Program-made: the position numbers and the translations under genes | Shown: positions 24,403 to 33,573 of the stretch, piece by piece | Layout of the letters: every line of letters starts with the position of its first letter | Numbering within the stretch: position 1 is the stretch's first letter | Notes under the pieces: generated by a model | The model's database searches: none | The model's input: the letters and a program-made list of their open reading frames with translations, nothing else | What the model was told of the DNA's origin: nothing | DNA from: Hyalangium versicolor | GTDB taxonomy: Bacteria > Myxococcota > Myxococcia > Myxococcales > Myxococcaceae | DNA: 64,000 bases | Assembly: GCF_020103695.1 (NCBI RefSeq) | Contig: NZ_JAHXBF010000031.1 | Span: 56,410 to 120,409 of the forward strand | Reading direction: 5' to 3'

Positions 24403-26397
24403 ATGGATCACCCGTCATTTCGACTCCCCTCCGTAGGGACCATGGTCGGTGACTACCGCATCGATGGGTTGCTCGGAGAGGGCGGGCACGGCCATGTCTA
24501 CCGCGCCGAGGCGTCCGGACGAGCCTACGCAGTGAAGTTCCTGGACCCGGGACTCGATCGGTTTGGCGCGCGTGAGGTGCAGGTTCTCGTGACGCTCGCG
24601 CAGCTTCGGCTCCCAGGCGTGGTGCGCTTCATCGCGTGCGGCAGGTGGCCAGACCGGGAGCGCGGACTCTTCTACGTCGTCATGGAGTACGTGGAGGGGC
24701 TGACGCTCTACGACTACGTGATGCTCCACAACCCCTCCGCACGCAAGGTCGGCGAACTGGTGCTCTCCCTCGGGCGCACGCTGATTGCGGTGCAGGAGGC
24801 CGGCGTGCTCCACCGGGATCTGAAGCGGGAGAACATCATGGTCCGGCTCCCCAGCGAGGAACCGGTGGTGCTGGACTTCGGACTGGCGGCGATGACAGGG
24901 GCGAGGTCGAGCGAGGGGTTCGGACCGATCACCGGCACGCTGGAGTACGTCAGCCCAGAAGCCTGGAAGCATGCCAGGGATGAAGATAAGCGCTACAGGC
25001 CCACGGCCAAGGACGAGCAGTGGGCCTTGGGGGTGACGTTCTATTGGATGTTGACGGACCTGCTCCCCTTTGGCCTGCGCGAGGATCCCTTCATGACGCG
25101 GCGGGTGCTGCGGGAGGTCCCCAAGATGCCCCACGTGATCAACCCCCGTGTCCCGCCTGAGCTCGGGGCTATCTGCATGCGGCTGCTGGAGAAGAGCCCA
25201 GAGAACCGCTATCCGGACCTGCGAGTGATGTGCGGGGAGTTACGCCGAGTGATGGAGGCGTCCGCAGGGGCGGAGAACTGGGAGGTGCTCCTGGGTGACC
25301 CCCATGCGCCCGAGTGCCGGACGACCGAGATCGATGCGACGCGGCTCGCTCAGGACGGGATCGAGCTGGTCTTCTCGAAGATCAAGGTCCCCCGGAGAGG
25401 GCGAGTCATCAAGCTGCCCGAGTACATGGCGCCAGCGCCGCCCCCCGTGCCTCCACCGGAGCCCCAGCCACTTTCGAGGGCCGAGGACGCGGCACCGGCC
25501 CCAGAAGCCGCTGCGGTGGTCGTGGCTGTTCCAGTTCCGGTGCCAGTGGTTCCAGACGGGCCGAATGAATGGAGGCAGAGGGCTCCGACGGCCGGTCAGA
25601 TGCCCGCACGTCGGGCTGGCTCCTGGGCGATGATGCTGGCGCTGGGGCTCGTCATGGTGCCCCTCCCGGTGGATGGCCCGTCGCACCCCAAGGTGTTGGC
25701 CTCCAACCACGCCGGCACGCCGGCACTTGGGCCCAACGGGTTCCAACCCAATGAGGAAGTCGTCCCCTTCGGGGCCTGGCAGGTAGGCACACCCATCCAA
25801 AAACTGGAGATTCCGTTGCAACCGCCTGAATCTGACGCCGACGCGATCTCGACCCGCGCGTCCGTCGTTGAGGCGACGCTTCCCAAGGACGAGCCAGACG
25901 TGAAGAACGCGCTGAAGAAGGTTAGGAAGTGTGTCGGGGTGTGCTGCATCGCGGGTGCCGCCGGGTGTGTGAGCAACACGACGGTCGTTCGTTCGGAGCC
26001 TCCCCCGCCTGAGCCATGCCCCGCCAGGACGATCGAGCAGATGGAAAAGATGGGCATCAGGCCTCGAGCCTATTTCCATACCAAATGGCCCGGATCTGGA
26101 TGGGAAGCTGGAACGACAGTCACCGTCCGAGAGGGAGCGGTCAAGCTCAAAGGTGACAGAGAAGGTGTCAGTTACCAGTGGGCAGATGGGTTCGAATTCG
26201 AGTTTGAAGGCAGGATCTTCCTCGGCTCGGACAGGGTCTACGGCGTTTTTACAAAGGGCACGACGCCTGAAGGCAAGGAATTCCCCGTCTGCGCGGAGCT
26301 GGTTACCAACGGCGAACGCGGCCTACCCTGGGAGGCCCGTACTGCGGACGCTGCCGTGATACTCAGCTTTTTCACCATCCGTGCCAACGACTTCTAA
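24403..26397 (+). CDS. Ser/Thr protein kinase with membrane segment and exported C-terminal domain
   Basis: The 664-residue product starts at an ATG behind GGGAGGTAGAG. The kinase domain (about 18-285) is intact: G-loop GEGGHG, Lys45 in YAVKF, HRDLKREN (137-144), DFG (158-160), SPEAW, and DEQWALGVTFYWMLT. A Pro/Ala/Val-rich linker (about 345-395) leads to one membrane helix (SWAMMLALGLVMVPLPV, about 406-422). The exported part contains a Cys-rich lipoprotein-signal-like stretch (CVGVCCIAGAAGCVSN) and then a beta-rich domain of about 130 residues (PPPPEPCPA onward). The internal signal-like stretch suggests that a separate lipoprotein gene was fused to the kinase. It is followed by a DUF2381 gene 39 bases downstream, a common myxobacterial pairing. 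Confidence 0.88.
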   Translation: MDHPSFRLPSVGTMVGDYRIDGLLGEGGHGHVYRAEASGRAYAVKFLDPGLDRFGAREVQVLVTLAQLRLPGVVRFIACGRWPDRERGLFYVVMEYVEGLTLYDYVMLHNPSARKVGELVLSLGRTLIAVQEAGVLHRDLKRENIMVRLPSEEPVVLDFGLAAMTGARSSEGFGPITGTLEYVSPEAWKHARDEDKRYRPTAKDEQWALGVTFYWMLTDLLPFGLREDPFMTRRVLREVPKMPHVINPRVPPELGAICMRLLEKSPENRYPDLRVMCGELRRVMEASAGAENWEVLLGDPHAPECRTTEIDATRLAQDGIELVFSKIKVPRRGRVIKLPEYMAPAPPPVPPPEPQPLSRAEDAAPAPEAAAVVVAVPVPVPVVPDGPNEWRQRAPTAGQMPARRAGSWAMMLALGLVMVPLPVDGPSHPKVLASNHAGTPALGPNGFQPNEEVVPFGAWQVGTPIQKLEIPLQPPESDADAISTRASVVEATLPKDEPDVKNALKKVRKCVGVCCIAGAAGCVSNTTVVRSEPPPPEPCPARTIEQMEKMGIRPRAYFHTKWPGSGWEAGTTVTVREGAVKLKGDREGVSYQWADGFEFEFEGRIFLGSDRVYGVFTKGTTPEGKEFPVCAELVTNGERGLPWEARTADAAVILSFFTIRANDF

Positions 26398-26436
26398 CTC
26401 CGTCTGGAGGCAGCCACGAAGCTTTGAGGCTACTCA

Positions 26437-27354
26437 ATGTCCCTCCTTTCTTCAGCCAGGCTTATTCTCGCTCTTCATGCAAGCCCAGCTCAAGCAGACA
26501 CGCCGAGCTATGTTGAATGCGAATCAGCTTCATCCAGGATTGACCTTCTGCCCAAGGCAACCGCGGCGCCCCCGAAGGCATGCATCAGTGCAGATATTGC
26601 GACGGCCTTCACCTTCAACGCGGATGTGAATCGCGGCTTGGTAGCGATCCAGGGGCGTGAACGGTTCGAAAGCTTCGTGGTTGCGGACCGCATGATTGTT
26701 CTCAGGCCCAAGAGTGACCTCACGCCAGGAGAACGGTTTCTGTTATCGGTTCCGTTCCTCGACGGCGCAGCCCCGGGGAGTGCGACATTTCTTCTGATCG
26801 CTCACCCGGCTCTGGCAACACGCCAAATCGACGTCTTTCGTCACGCGCGTACAGTGAAGGCATACCAGCAGGAGGTTCAGGAGGTCCGGGCGGAAAACGC
26901 ACAGCTACGAAACCGTGTTGAGCAACTCGAAAGCCAAGTGCTCACGAGAGGCGGACTGGCTGATCTCCTCGCCAACAACTTCATTGACCCCGAGGGTCTC
27001 AAGACAGCACTCCTGAACAATCTGACAGGCATACGCGGTGACGCACTTTATGTCAGGAACTGTCTGAGCCTTTACGCTATTGCTGGTGCTCGAGCGGCGC
27101 TTAAACTCACCGTCGCGCAGTCGGGAGCCCAGGAGTGGAGCATCAAGGAAATCTTCCTGGCCGATGAGCACGGTGGCGTGTTCAAACCAATCACCTGGCT
27201 TGGGACGGGTCCGATTCCTCCAGGCAATGCCCCCTATCCGGTCATCCTGGAGTGGCAGCTCGACCGCAGCGAGATCAAACGCCCTTTCGCTCTCATCGTG
27301 GTCGGCAACGATGGACGGACCGTTCGGGTGAGCAAGGTCCTATTTCCACAGTAG
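26437..27354 (+). CDS. DUF2381 (TIGR02268) family exported protein
   Basis: The 305-residue protein starts at an ATG behind GAGGCTACTC. A signal peptide (SLLSSARLILALHASPAQA) precedes a beta-rich N-domain. A coiled-coil of about 45 residues follows (VRAENAQLRNRVEQLESQ near 150). The C-terminal domain has the family pattern LYVRNCLSLYAIAGARAALKLTV...IVVGNDGRTVRVSKVLF. Members are known as a myxobacterial paralogous family, often next to Ser/Thr kinase genes. No biochemical function is established. A frameshifted copy of its 3' end lies at 16371-16482, and a second, truncated family member is at the right window edge. Confidence 0.85.
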   Translation: MSLLSSARLILALHASPAQADTPSYVECESASSRIDLLPKATAAPPKACISADIATAFTFNADVNRGLVAIQGRERFESFVVADRMIVLRPKSDLTPGERFLLSVPFLDGAAPGSATFLLIAHPALATRQIDVFRHARTVKAYQQEVQEVRAENAQLRNRVEQLESQVLTRGGLADLLANNFIDPEGLKTALLNNLTGIRGDALYVRNCLSLYAIAGARAALKLTVAQSGAQEWSIKEIFLADEHGGVFKPITWLGTGPIPPGNAPYPVILEWQLDRSEIKRPFALIVVGNDGRTVRVSKVLFPQ

Positions 27355-29062
27355 CTGATGGGCCTTCTGTACCACCCCCTCCTCAATGGCTTGTCGCCAG
27401 CCTGGGGGAAACCCAAGGATCGCCAGCCTGGGGTTTGCCTCAGGCTACAAAACTCTGCCTCCCTTGTACTGTGTATGGACTCATCCCGGCACGCGCCGCA
27501 GCGCGGCATCGGGTGATTTCTCATTCATAGGAGACAGATGTGAATCGCTTCGGTCCGATGGGCAGGCTCAGCACGCTGATCAGCCTCATGCTCGCAGGCT
27601 GTGGAATGAGTCCCGAGCAGGCCCTCCCCCAAGACTCCGACGAAGCCTCTCCCGCTCTGGAGCAGAGCCATGCGTCACTCACCGGTGACAACATGGCTGC
27701 CTATGACGCGCATTTCAAGGCTCCCGCCTGTCTCTCCACAGGCAAGTCTTGCGACACGGGAACGCTGGTGAATGGCCGAGGCACTCGCGGGCCCGAGACG
27801 AACGCGCCCAACACCCTCTTCTCCTCCTGCCCCGACGGCAACTTGGGCACCTATCACTATGACGAGTCATTGGATCGGGTGCGAATCTACACTGAAGACG
27901 GGAGCGGCTTCGCTCCTGGCAAGACGGTCGTCGTCGAAGCCACCGTCTGGGCCTACCTCTCGGTAGACATGATCCATATCTTCTACGCCACCGATGCCGA
28001 GGCTCCGGTGTGGAACTGGGTCGGCTGGGTTCCTCTCCGCGAGCCGGGCGCGCAAGTCCAAAAGAGGACCTTCACGCTCTCCCCAGGCGCAAACCTGCAA
28101 GCCATCCGAGTCACGACGGAACCCTATAACTACGACTACCTGCCCTGCGCCTCCAACAACAGCTACAACGACCGGGATGATCTCGTGTTCCGCGTGGGAG
28201 ACATGCCGCCCCAGGTCACCCTGAACCCGCCTGAACCGATGCTCAGCGGCACCGTGACTCTCTCGGCCAACGCGTCCGATGACATCCTGCTCTCCCAGGT
28301 CTTCTTCCGCTCCAACGGCGTCGACCTGGGTGCCGCTCTGGCTCCCCCCTACCAGCTCTTCTGGGACACCACACACTCCCCGGACGGCACCTACACTCTT
28401 ACCGCCGTAGCCATTGACCACAAGGGCCAGCAGACGGTGTCCACTCCCTTCCCGGTCATCGTCGACAACACCGCTCCCTCGGTGGCTTTCACCGCGCCCG
28501 TCACGGGAGCCGTCCTGGCAGGCAATGCCACCCTCCTGGCCTCCGCTGAGGATATCGGGGGCGTCGAGCGCGTGGAGTTCTACAGCGACTCCACCCTGCT
28601 GGGCAGCGTGACCCAGCCGCCCTACCAACTCTCCTGGGACACCTCCACCACGGCCAACGGCTCCTACTCCCTCCAGGCCAAGGCCTACGACAAGCTGGGC
28701 CATGCCAGCACTTCGAGCGTGACTGTCACCATCCTGAATATCGCACTGCCGACGAGCACCATCACTTCCCCCGCACCGAATGCAGTGCTCAGTGGCACGG
28801 CAAACTTCTCGGTCGATGCTCAGGCCTCGCTCGGCGTTGCTCGGGTCACCTTCTATGTCGGCTCGACTTACGTCATCTACGACAACAAGGCCCCCTACAG
28901 CATCAACTTCAACACCCTCAACTTCGCCAACGGCGATTACGTGCTCACCGCTCGCGTCATCGACACCGCTGGCAACGTCACCATTACCAACGGGGTGCCC
29001 GTCCGCATCCAGAACTGACGGGCACCCATGCTTCAAACCGTTCCTACGCGGTGAGCGCCGAC
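27243..29062. repeat. Segmental duplication, copy B
   Basis: This is the intact counterpart of 16371-18192. In this copy the block is joined on the left to the complete DUF2381 and kinase genes and on the right to a complete gabT gene, so B probably reflects the ancestral order. Confidence 0.85.
27540..29018 (+). CDS. Ig-like-domain lipoprotein, copy B
   Basis: The GTG start follows the same GGAGACAG ribosome site as copy A (an out-of-frame ATG overlaps it). The 492-residue product has the same lipobox, Cys-bearing unique domain and three Ig-like domains as the copy at 16668-18149. The most diverged part lies around residues 125-190, where this copy reads AYLSVDMIHIFYATD and NWVGWVPLREPG. 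The gene ends 25 bases before the stop codon of the convergent gabT. Retention of both copies with intact frames suggests that both are functional, possibly with differing ligand specificity. Confidence 0.82.
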   Translation: MNRFGPMGRLSTLISLMLAGCGMSPEQALPQDSDEASPALEQSHASLTGDNMAAYDAHFKAPACLSTGKSCDTGTLVNGRGTRGPETNAPNTLFSSCPDGNLGTYHYDESLDRVRIYTEDGSGFAPGKTVVVEATVWAYLSVDMIHIFYATDAEAPVWNWVGWVPLREPGAQVQKRTFTLSPGANLQAIRVTTEPYNYDYLPCASNNSYNDRDDLVFRVGDMPPQVTLNPPEPMLSGTVTLSANASDDILLSQVFFRSNGVDLGAALAPPYQLFWDTTHSPDGTYTLTAVAIDHKGQQTVSTPFPVIVDNTAPSVAFTAPVTGAVLAGNATLLASAEDIGGVERVEFYSDSTLLGSVTQPPYQLSWDTSTTANGSYSLQAKAYDKLGHASTSSVTVTILNIALPTSTITSPAPNAVLSGTANFSVDAQASLGVARVTFYVGSTYVIYDNKAPYSINFNTLNFANGDYVLTARVIDTAGNVTITNGVPVRIQN

Positions 29063-30312
29063 TCGAGGATGGTCAGCCCCTCGTTGAACACAGGCTCGGG
29101 GATGGTGAGCGGGAAGAGGAAGCGGATCACGTTGGCGTAGACTCCGCACGTCAACAGCACCAGCCCCTTCTCCAGCGCCCGAGCCTGCACCTGCCGGGTG
29201 AAGTCCGCATCCGGCGTGTGGCCTCCAGGCTGGCAGAACTCCACTGCCAGCATCGCTCCCAGGCCTCGCACCTCCGCCATCCGCGGAACCCGAGCCCGCA
29301 GTGCCTCCAGGCGGCCGCGCATCACCTCTCCGAGCTGGTTGGCCTTCCGCACCAACCCCTCCTCCTCAATCACGTCGAGCACCGCATGGGCCGCCGCGAT
29401 GGCCATGGGGTTGCCCGCGTAGGTGCCTCCGAGCCCTCCTGGCGCCGGCGCGTCCATCACCTCCGCTCGGCCTGTCACCGCTGACAGCGGAAAGCCGCCC
29501 GCCAGGGACTTCGCTGTCGTCATCAGATCCGGCACCACGTCGTAATGCTCCATCGCGAACCACTTCCCCGTCCGCGCGAAGCCTGTCTGGATCTCGTCGG
29601 CGATCAGCAGAATGCCGTGCTCGTCACACAGCCGCCGTAGCGCCCGCATCAGCTCGGGAGGAGCCACGTAGAAGCCCCCCTCCCCCTGCACCGGCTCGAG
29701 GAGGATGGCGGCCACCCGCTTTGGATCGACATCCGCCTTGAAGAGCAGCTCCAGCGCCCGGAGCGAGTCGTCCACGCTCACCCCATGCAGCGCCGACGGG
29801 AAGGGCACGTGGTACACCTCGGGCGGGAAGGGCCCGAAGCCCGTCTTGTACGGCACCACCTTTCCCGTGAGCGCCATGCCCATCATCGTCCGCCCGTGAA
29901 AGGCGCCGCTGAAGGCGATGAGGCCGCTCCGGCCCGTGGCCACTCGCGCGATCTTCACCGCGTTCTCGATCGCCTCGGCCCCCGTGGAGAAGAACGTCGT
30001 CTTCTTTGGGAACGCTCCCGGCGTGAGCTTGTTGAGCCGCTCGGCCAGCGTCACGTAGGCCTCATAGGGCACCACCTGGTAGGCGCTGTGCGTGAAGGCA
30101 TCCAACTGCGCCTTCACCGCCGCGATCACCTTCGGGTGCCGGTGCCCCGTGTTGAGCACCGCGATGCCTCCCGCGAAGTCGATGTAGCGGCGGCCCTCCA
30201 CATCCCATAGCTCGCTGTTCTCCGCTCTCGACACGAAGAAAGGTGCCATCACCCCCACTCCGCGGGGGGTCGCGGCCTCTCGGCGACGCTTCAGGCTGGC
30301 GTTGTCCGTCAT
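29044..30312 (-). CDS. gabT: 4-aminobutyrate aminotransferase
   Basis: The 422-residue protein is a full-length class III PLP transaminase with start ATG behind AAGGAGCAAGAG. Motifs are the active-site lysine in TTAKSLAGGFPLS (about residue 266), the PLP-contacting Asp in LIADEIQTGFARTG, and the N-terminal GVMAPFFVSRAENSELWDVE. Such enzymes transfer the amino group of GABA to 2-oxoglutarate, giving succinate semialdehyde; relatives also act on putrescine. It is the last gene of the ydcSTUV-patD-gabT cluster, 39 bases after patD. Because no separate putrescine aminotransferase is visible, it may serve more than one step. The 3' end is duplicated as fragments around the HEAT-NACHT gene. Confidence 0.9.
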   Translation of the reverse strand: MTDNASLKRRREAATPRGVGVMAPFFVSRAENSELWDVEGRRYIDFAGGIAVLNTGHRHPKVIAAVKAQLDAFTHSAYQVVPYEAYVTLAERLNKLTPGAFPKKTTFFSTGAEAIENAVKIARVATGRSGLIAFSGAFHGRTMMGMALTGKVVPYKTGFGPFPPEVYHVPFPSALHGVSVDDSLRALELLFKADVDPKRVAAILLEPVQGEGGFYVAPPELMRALRRLCDEHGILLIADEIQTGFARTGKWFAMEHYDVVPDLMTTAKSLAGGFPLSAVTGRAEVMDAPAPGGLGGTYAGNPMAIAAAHAVLDVIEEEGLVRKANQLGEVMRGRLEALRARVPRMAEVRGLGAMLAVEFCQPGGHTPDADFTRQVQARALEKGLVLLTCGVYANVIRFLFPLTIPEPVFNEGLTILESALTA

Positions 30313-30351
30313 CTCTTGCTCCTTCGCAGGGGCCCAGGCCGGGCTTGATCG

Positions 30352-31776
30352 CTAGTACCTCACCATCACGTGGCGCACCGCCGTGTAGTCCTCGAGCGCG
30401 TACATGGACAGGTCCTTGCCGTAGCCCGAGCGCTTCACACCTCCGTGCGGCATCTCGCTCACCAGCATGAAGTGCGAGTTGATCCATGTGCACCCGTACT
30501 GGAGCTCGGCCGCGACCTTCATCGCCTTGCCGATGTCCTTCGTCCACACCGAGCTCGCCAGGCCGTAGTCCGAGTCATTCGCCCACGCGATCGCCAGCTC
30601 CGGATCCTCGAAGCGCGTCACCGACACCACAGGACCGAACACCTCGCGCCGGACGATCTCATCGTCCTGCTTCGCACCCGCCACCACCGTGGGCGTGAAG
30701 AAGAAGCCCTTGCCGCTCCCCTTCTTGCCACCCGCGGTGATCTCGATGTGCTTCTGTTGCGAAGCCCGCTCGACGAAGCCCGCAACCCGCTGGAGCTGCC
30801 TGTCCGAGATGAGCGGCCCCATCTCCACGCCCTCCTCCTGTTGCGTGCCCACCTTGATGGAGGACACCGCGCTGCTCAGGTCCGCCACCAACCGGTCGTA
30901 CACCTTCGCGCCCGCGTAGATGCGACACGCCGCCGTGCAGTCCTGCCCCGCGTTGTAGAAGCCAAAGGTCCGGATGCCCGCCACCACGCTCTGGAGATCC
31001 GCGTCGTCAAAGACAATCACAGGCGCCTTGCCGCCCAACTCCAGGTGCGTCCGCTTCACGGTCTGCGCCGCCGTCTGGAGCACCTTCGAGCCCGTGCCCA
31101 CATCTCCCGTGAGCGAGATCATCCGAACCTGCGGCTGGCTGATGAGCGGCGCGCCCACCGTCTCGCCCCGGCCCGTGACGATGTTGATGACACCCGCCGG
31201 GAAGATACCGGCGATGAGCTCGGCCAGCTTCAGCGTGGTGAGCGGCGTCTGCTCGGAAGGCTTGAGCACCACCGTGTTCCCCGCGGCCACTGCCGGGCCC
31301 AGCTTCCACGCCGCCATCATCAGCGGGTAGTTCCACGGCGCGATCGACGCCACGACGCCGAGCGGATCCCGGCGGATCATGCTCGTGTAGCCCGCGGCGT
31401 ACTCGCCCGTGGCCATCCCCGTCATGCATCGCGCCGCGCCCGCGAAGAAGCGGAACACGTCCGCGATGGCGGGGATCTCATCCGCGAGTGCCAGCGCGTA
31501 CGGTTTGCCCGTGTTGCGAGACTCCAGCCGGGCCAGTTCCGTGCCCTTGGCCTCGATGGCATCCGCCAGCTTGAGCAGCGCCGTGGCCCGGTCCTTCGGC
31601 GGCGTACGAGACCAGCCCGGGAACGCCTTCTCCGCCGCCTTCACCGCCGCCTGGATCTGCGCGGGCGAAGCCTCGGGAACCTTGGCCAGGACTTCGCCGG
31701 TGGCCGGATCGAGGACGTCCTCCACCGCGCCCTCGCCTGCCACGAACTGCCCGTCGATGAATTGCTTGCCATCCAT
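30352..31776 (-). CDS. patD: Gamma-aminobutyraldehyde dehydrogenase
   Basis: The 474-residue aldehyde dehydrogenase starts at an ATG behind AAGGAGACGAC. The NAD-binding and catalytic motifs are complete: APWNYPLMMAAWK, KPSEQTPL, LTGDVGTGSKV, LELGGKAP (general-base Glu) and catalytic Cys in NAGQDCTAACRIY. The GQDCTA variant and the gene context (polyamine ABC importer, GABA aminotransferase) match PatD/YdcW of enterobacteria, which oxidises 4-aminobutanal from putrescine to GABA using NAD. It sits 51 bases after ydcV. Confidence 0.9.
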   Translation of the reverse strand: MDGKQFIDGQFVAGEGAVEDVLDPATGEVLAKVPEASPAQIQAAVKAAEKAFPGWSRTPPKDRATALLKLADAIEAKGTELARLESRNTGKPYALALADEIPAIADVFRFFAGAARCMTGMATGEYAAGYTSMIRRDPLGVVASIAPWNYPLMMAAWKLGPAVAAGNTVVLKPSEQTPLTTLKLAELIAGIFPAGVINIVTGRGETVGAPLISQPQVRMISLTGDVGTGSKVLQTAAQTVKRTHLELGGKAPVIVFDDADLQSVVAGIRTFGFYNAGQDCTAACRIYAGAKVYDRLVADLSSAVSSIKVGTQQEEGVEMGPLISDRQLQRVAGFVERASQQKHIEITAGGKKGSGKGFFFTPTVVAGAKQDDEIVRREVFGPVVSVTRFEDPELAIAWANDSDYGLASSVWTKDIGKAMKVAAELQYGCTWINSHFMLVSEMPHGGVKRSGYGKDLSMYALEDYTAVRHVMVRY

Positions 31777-31827
31777 GGGGGTCGTCTCCTTGTCCTGTGG
31801 AGGGGCCAGGCGGCCACCTCGGTTGCG

Positions 31828-32655
31828 TCACTTGCTACTGCCGGCCACCTGCTCGGTGCCTCGGGTGAGGCGCCAGGCCAGCAAGAGAGGAATTGCGGTG
31901 ATGACCATCACCACCAATGCCACCACGTTCGTCACCGGCACGTCTCGCGGGCGCCCGAGCTGGTTCAGCATCCAGATGGGCAGCGTCCGCTCATGGCCCG
32001 CCGTGAAGGTCGTCACGATGATTTCATCGAAGCTCAATGCGAAGGCGAGGATGCCCCCCGCCAGCAGCGCCGTGGCCATCTGCGGCAACAGCACGTAGCG
32101 GAACGTCTGGAGCCCATCCGCTCCCAGGTCCATGGACGCCTCCACCAGCGAGTACGGCATGCGGCGCAGGCGGGCCACCACGTTGTTGTAGACGACGACC
32201 AGGCAGAACGTCCCGTGCCCGGCGGCGATAGTCCAGAAGCTCAGGGGAATATTGGCCAGCTTGAACGCGGACAGCAGCGAGATGCCGGTGATGATGCCCG
32301 GCAGCGCGATGGGCAGCGCGAACATCAGCGTCAGCGCTTCACGCCCCAGGAATTGACGCCGTGCGAGCACCAACGCCGCCAGCGTGCCCAGCACCAGCGC
32401 CAGCGCCGTGGCCGTCACCGCCACCTTCAGCGACAGGCCGATGGCCTCCAGCACATCCTCGCGCCCAGCCGCCACCTGGAACCAGCGCAGGGTGAAGCCC
32501 TTGAGCGGAAAGCTGAACGCGCTCTCCTCGGTGTTGAAGGCGTAGAGGCACACCACCACGATGGGGAAGTGCAGGAACACCAGCCCGCCCCACGCCAGCA
32601 GCCTCAGCAACAGGGGCGCGCGCGGCCCACTGGCTGTCGTCGACTCAGAGCGCAT
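31828..32655 (-). CDS. ydcV: Polyamine ABC transporter permease (YdcV/PotC type)
   Basis: The 275-residue protein has six predicted membrane helices and the permease EAA loop EASMDLGADGLQTFRYVLLP. The N-terminus (FLHFPIVVVCLYAFNTEESA) resembles PotC-type permeases. Its ATG overlaps the stop of the preceding permease gene by 11 bases, a tight translational coupling. Together with YdcU it forms the membrane channel of the importer. Confidence 0.9.
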   Translation of the reverse strand: MRSESTTASGPRAPLLLRLLAWGGLVFLHFPIVVVCLYAFNTEESAFSFPLKGFTLRWFQVAAGREDVLEAIGLSLKVAVTATALALVLGTLAALVLARRQFLGREALTLMFALPIALPGIITGISLLSAFKLANIPLSFWTIAAGHGTFCLVVVYNNVVARLRRMPYSLVEASMDLGADGLQTFRYVLLPQMATALLAGGILAFALSFDEIIVTTFTAGHERTLPIWMLNQLGRPRDVPVTNVVALVVMVITAIPLLLAWRLTRGTEQVAGSSK

Positions 32656-33571
32656 CGAAGGCCCCCAGTCTCCGGGAGATGGACAGGTACACGCCGACGA
32701 TCACGATGGGCACCACCGTGAAGGCCGCTGCCATGGGCAGATTCCCGATGGAGCCCTGCTGCGTGTACACCATCGTCCCGATGAACAAGCCCGGCGGCCC
32801 CACCAACTGCGGGATGATGTAGTCGCCCAGCGTGAGCGAGAACGTGAAGATGGAGCCCGCCACCACGCCCGGGAACGACAGCGGGAGGATGACCGTGCGG
32901 AACGTCTGCGCCGGCCTCGCGCCCAGATCCGCCGAGGCCTGGATGAGCTGCGGTGGCACCCGCTCGATCGAGGCCTGGATGGGCAGGATCATGAACGGCA
33001 GCCACACGTAGGTGAACACCAGGAAGCGGCCCAGGTTCGACGTGGACAGCGAGGTACCTCCCACGTACGGCAGCTCCAGCATCCACTCCAGCGCGCCCGT
33101 CAGCCCCAACTTGCCGATCAGCCAGTAGACGATGCCGCCCTTGGTGAGGATCACCGTCCACGCGTACGCCTTGACGATGTAGCTGGCCCACATGGGCAGC
33201 ATGATGGCGACGTAGAACAAGCCCTTGCGCAGCCCCTCCGTGTAGCGCGCCACGTAATAGGCAATGGGGAACGCCACCACCGCCGAGGCCACCGTCACCG
33301 AGGCCGACATCCCCACCGTGCGCAGGACGATGTCCGCGTTGGCATCCTCCAGGAGCGCCTTGTAGTTCGCCCAGGTGAAGTCCCGGGTGACCTCCATGGT
33401 GAAGTCATCGAACGTGTAGAAGCTCTGCGCCAGCAGCGCCAGCAGCGAGCCCAGGTACACCACGCCGAACCACAGCAGCGGCGGCGTGAACAGCAGCAAC
33501 ACCCGCAGCGTGCTCCGGCGATAGAGCAGATTGGAGATCGCTCGCCCGACTCCCACGCTCGCGGCCGCCAT
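32645..33571 (-). CDS. ydcU: Polyamine ABC transporter permease (YdcU/PotB type)
   Basis: The ATG at 33571 lies two bases after the stop of the ATPase gene and gives 308 residues; the frame is open a little further upstream. The EAA loop reads QASADLGARPAQTFRTVILP, and several hydrophobic segments are evident (LLLFTPPLLWFGVVYLG, GMSASVTVASAVVAFPIAYY). It pairs with YdcV as a heterodimeric permease. Confidence 0.9.
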   Translation of the reverse strand: MAAASVGVGRAISNLLYRRSTLRVLLLFTPPLLWFGVVYLGSLLALLAQSFYTFDDFTMEVTRDFTWANYKALLEDANADIVLRTVGMSASVTVASAVVAFPIAYYVARYTEGLRKGLFYVAIMLPMWASYIVKAYAWTVILTKGGIVYWLIGKLGLTGALEWMLELPYVGGTSLSTSNLGRFLVFTYVWLPFMILPIQASIERVPPQLIQASADLGARPAQTFRTVILPLSFPGVVAGSIFTFSLTLGDYIIPQLVGPPGLFIGTMVYTQQGSIGNLPMAAAFTVVPIVIVGVYLSISRRLGAFDAL

Positions 33572-33573
33572 GC

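Noticed and set aside
30370..32721. 783-codon plus-strand frame opposite patD/ydcV
   Set aside because: Arg/His-rich antisense translation; the opposite strand has complete dehydrogenase and permease motifs.
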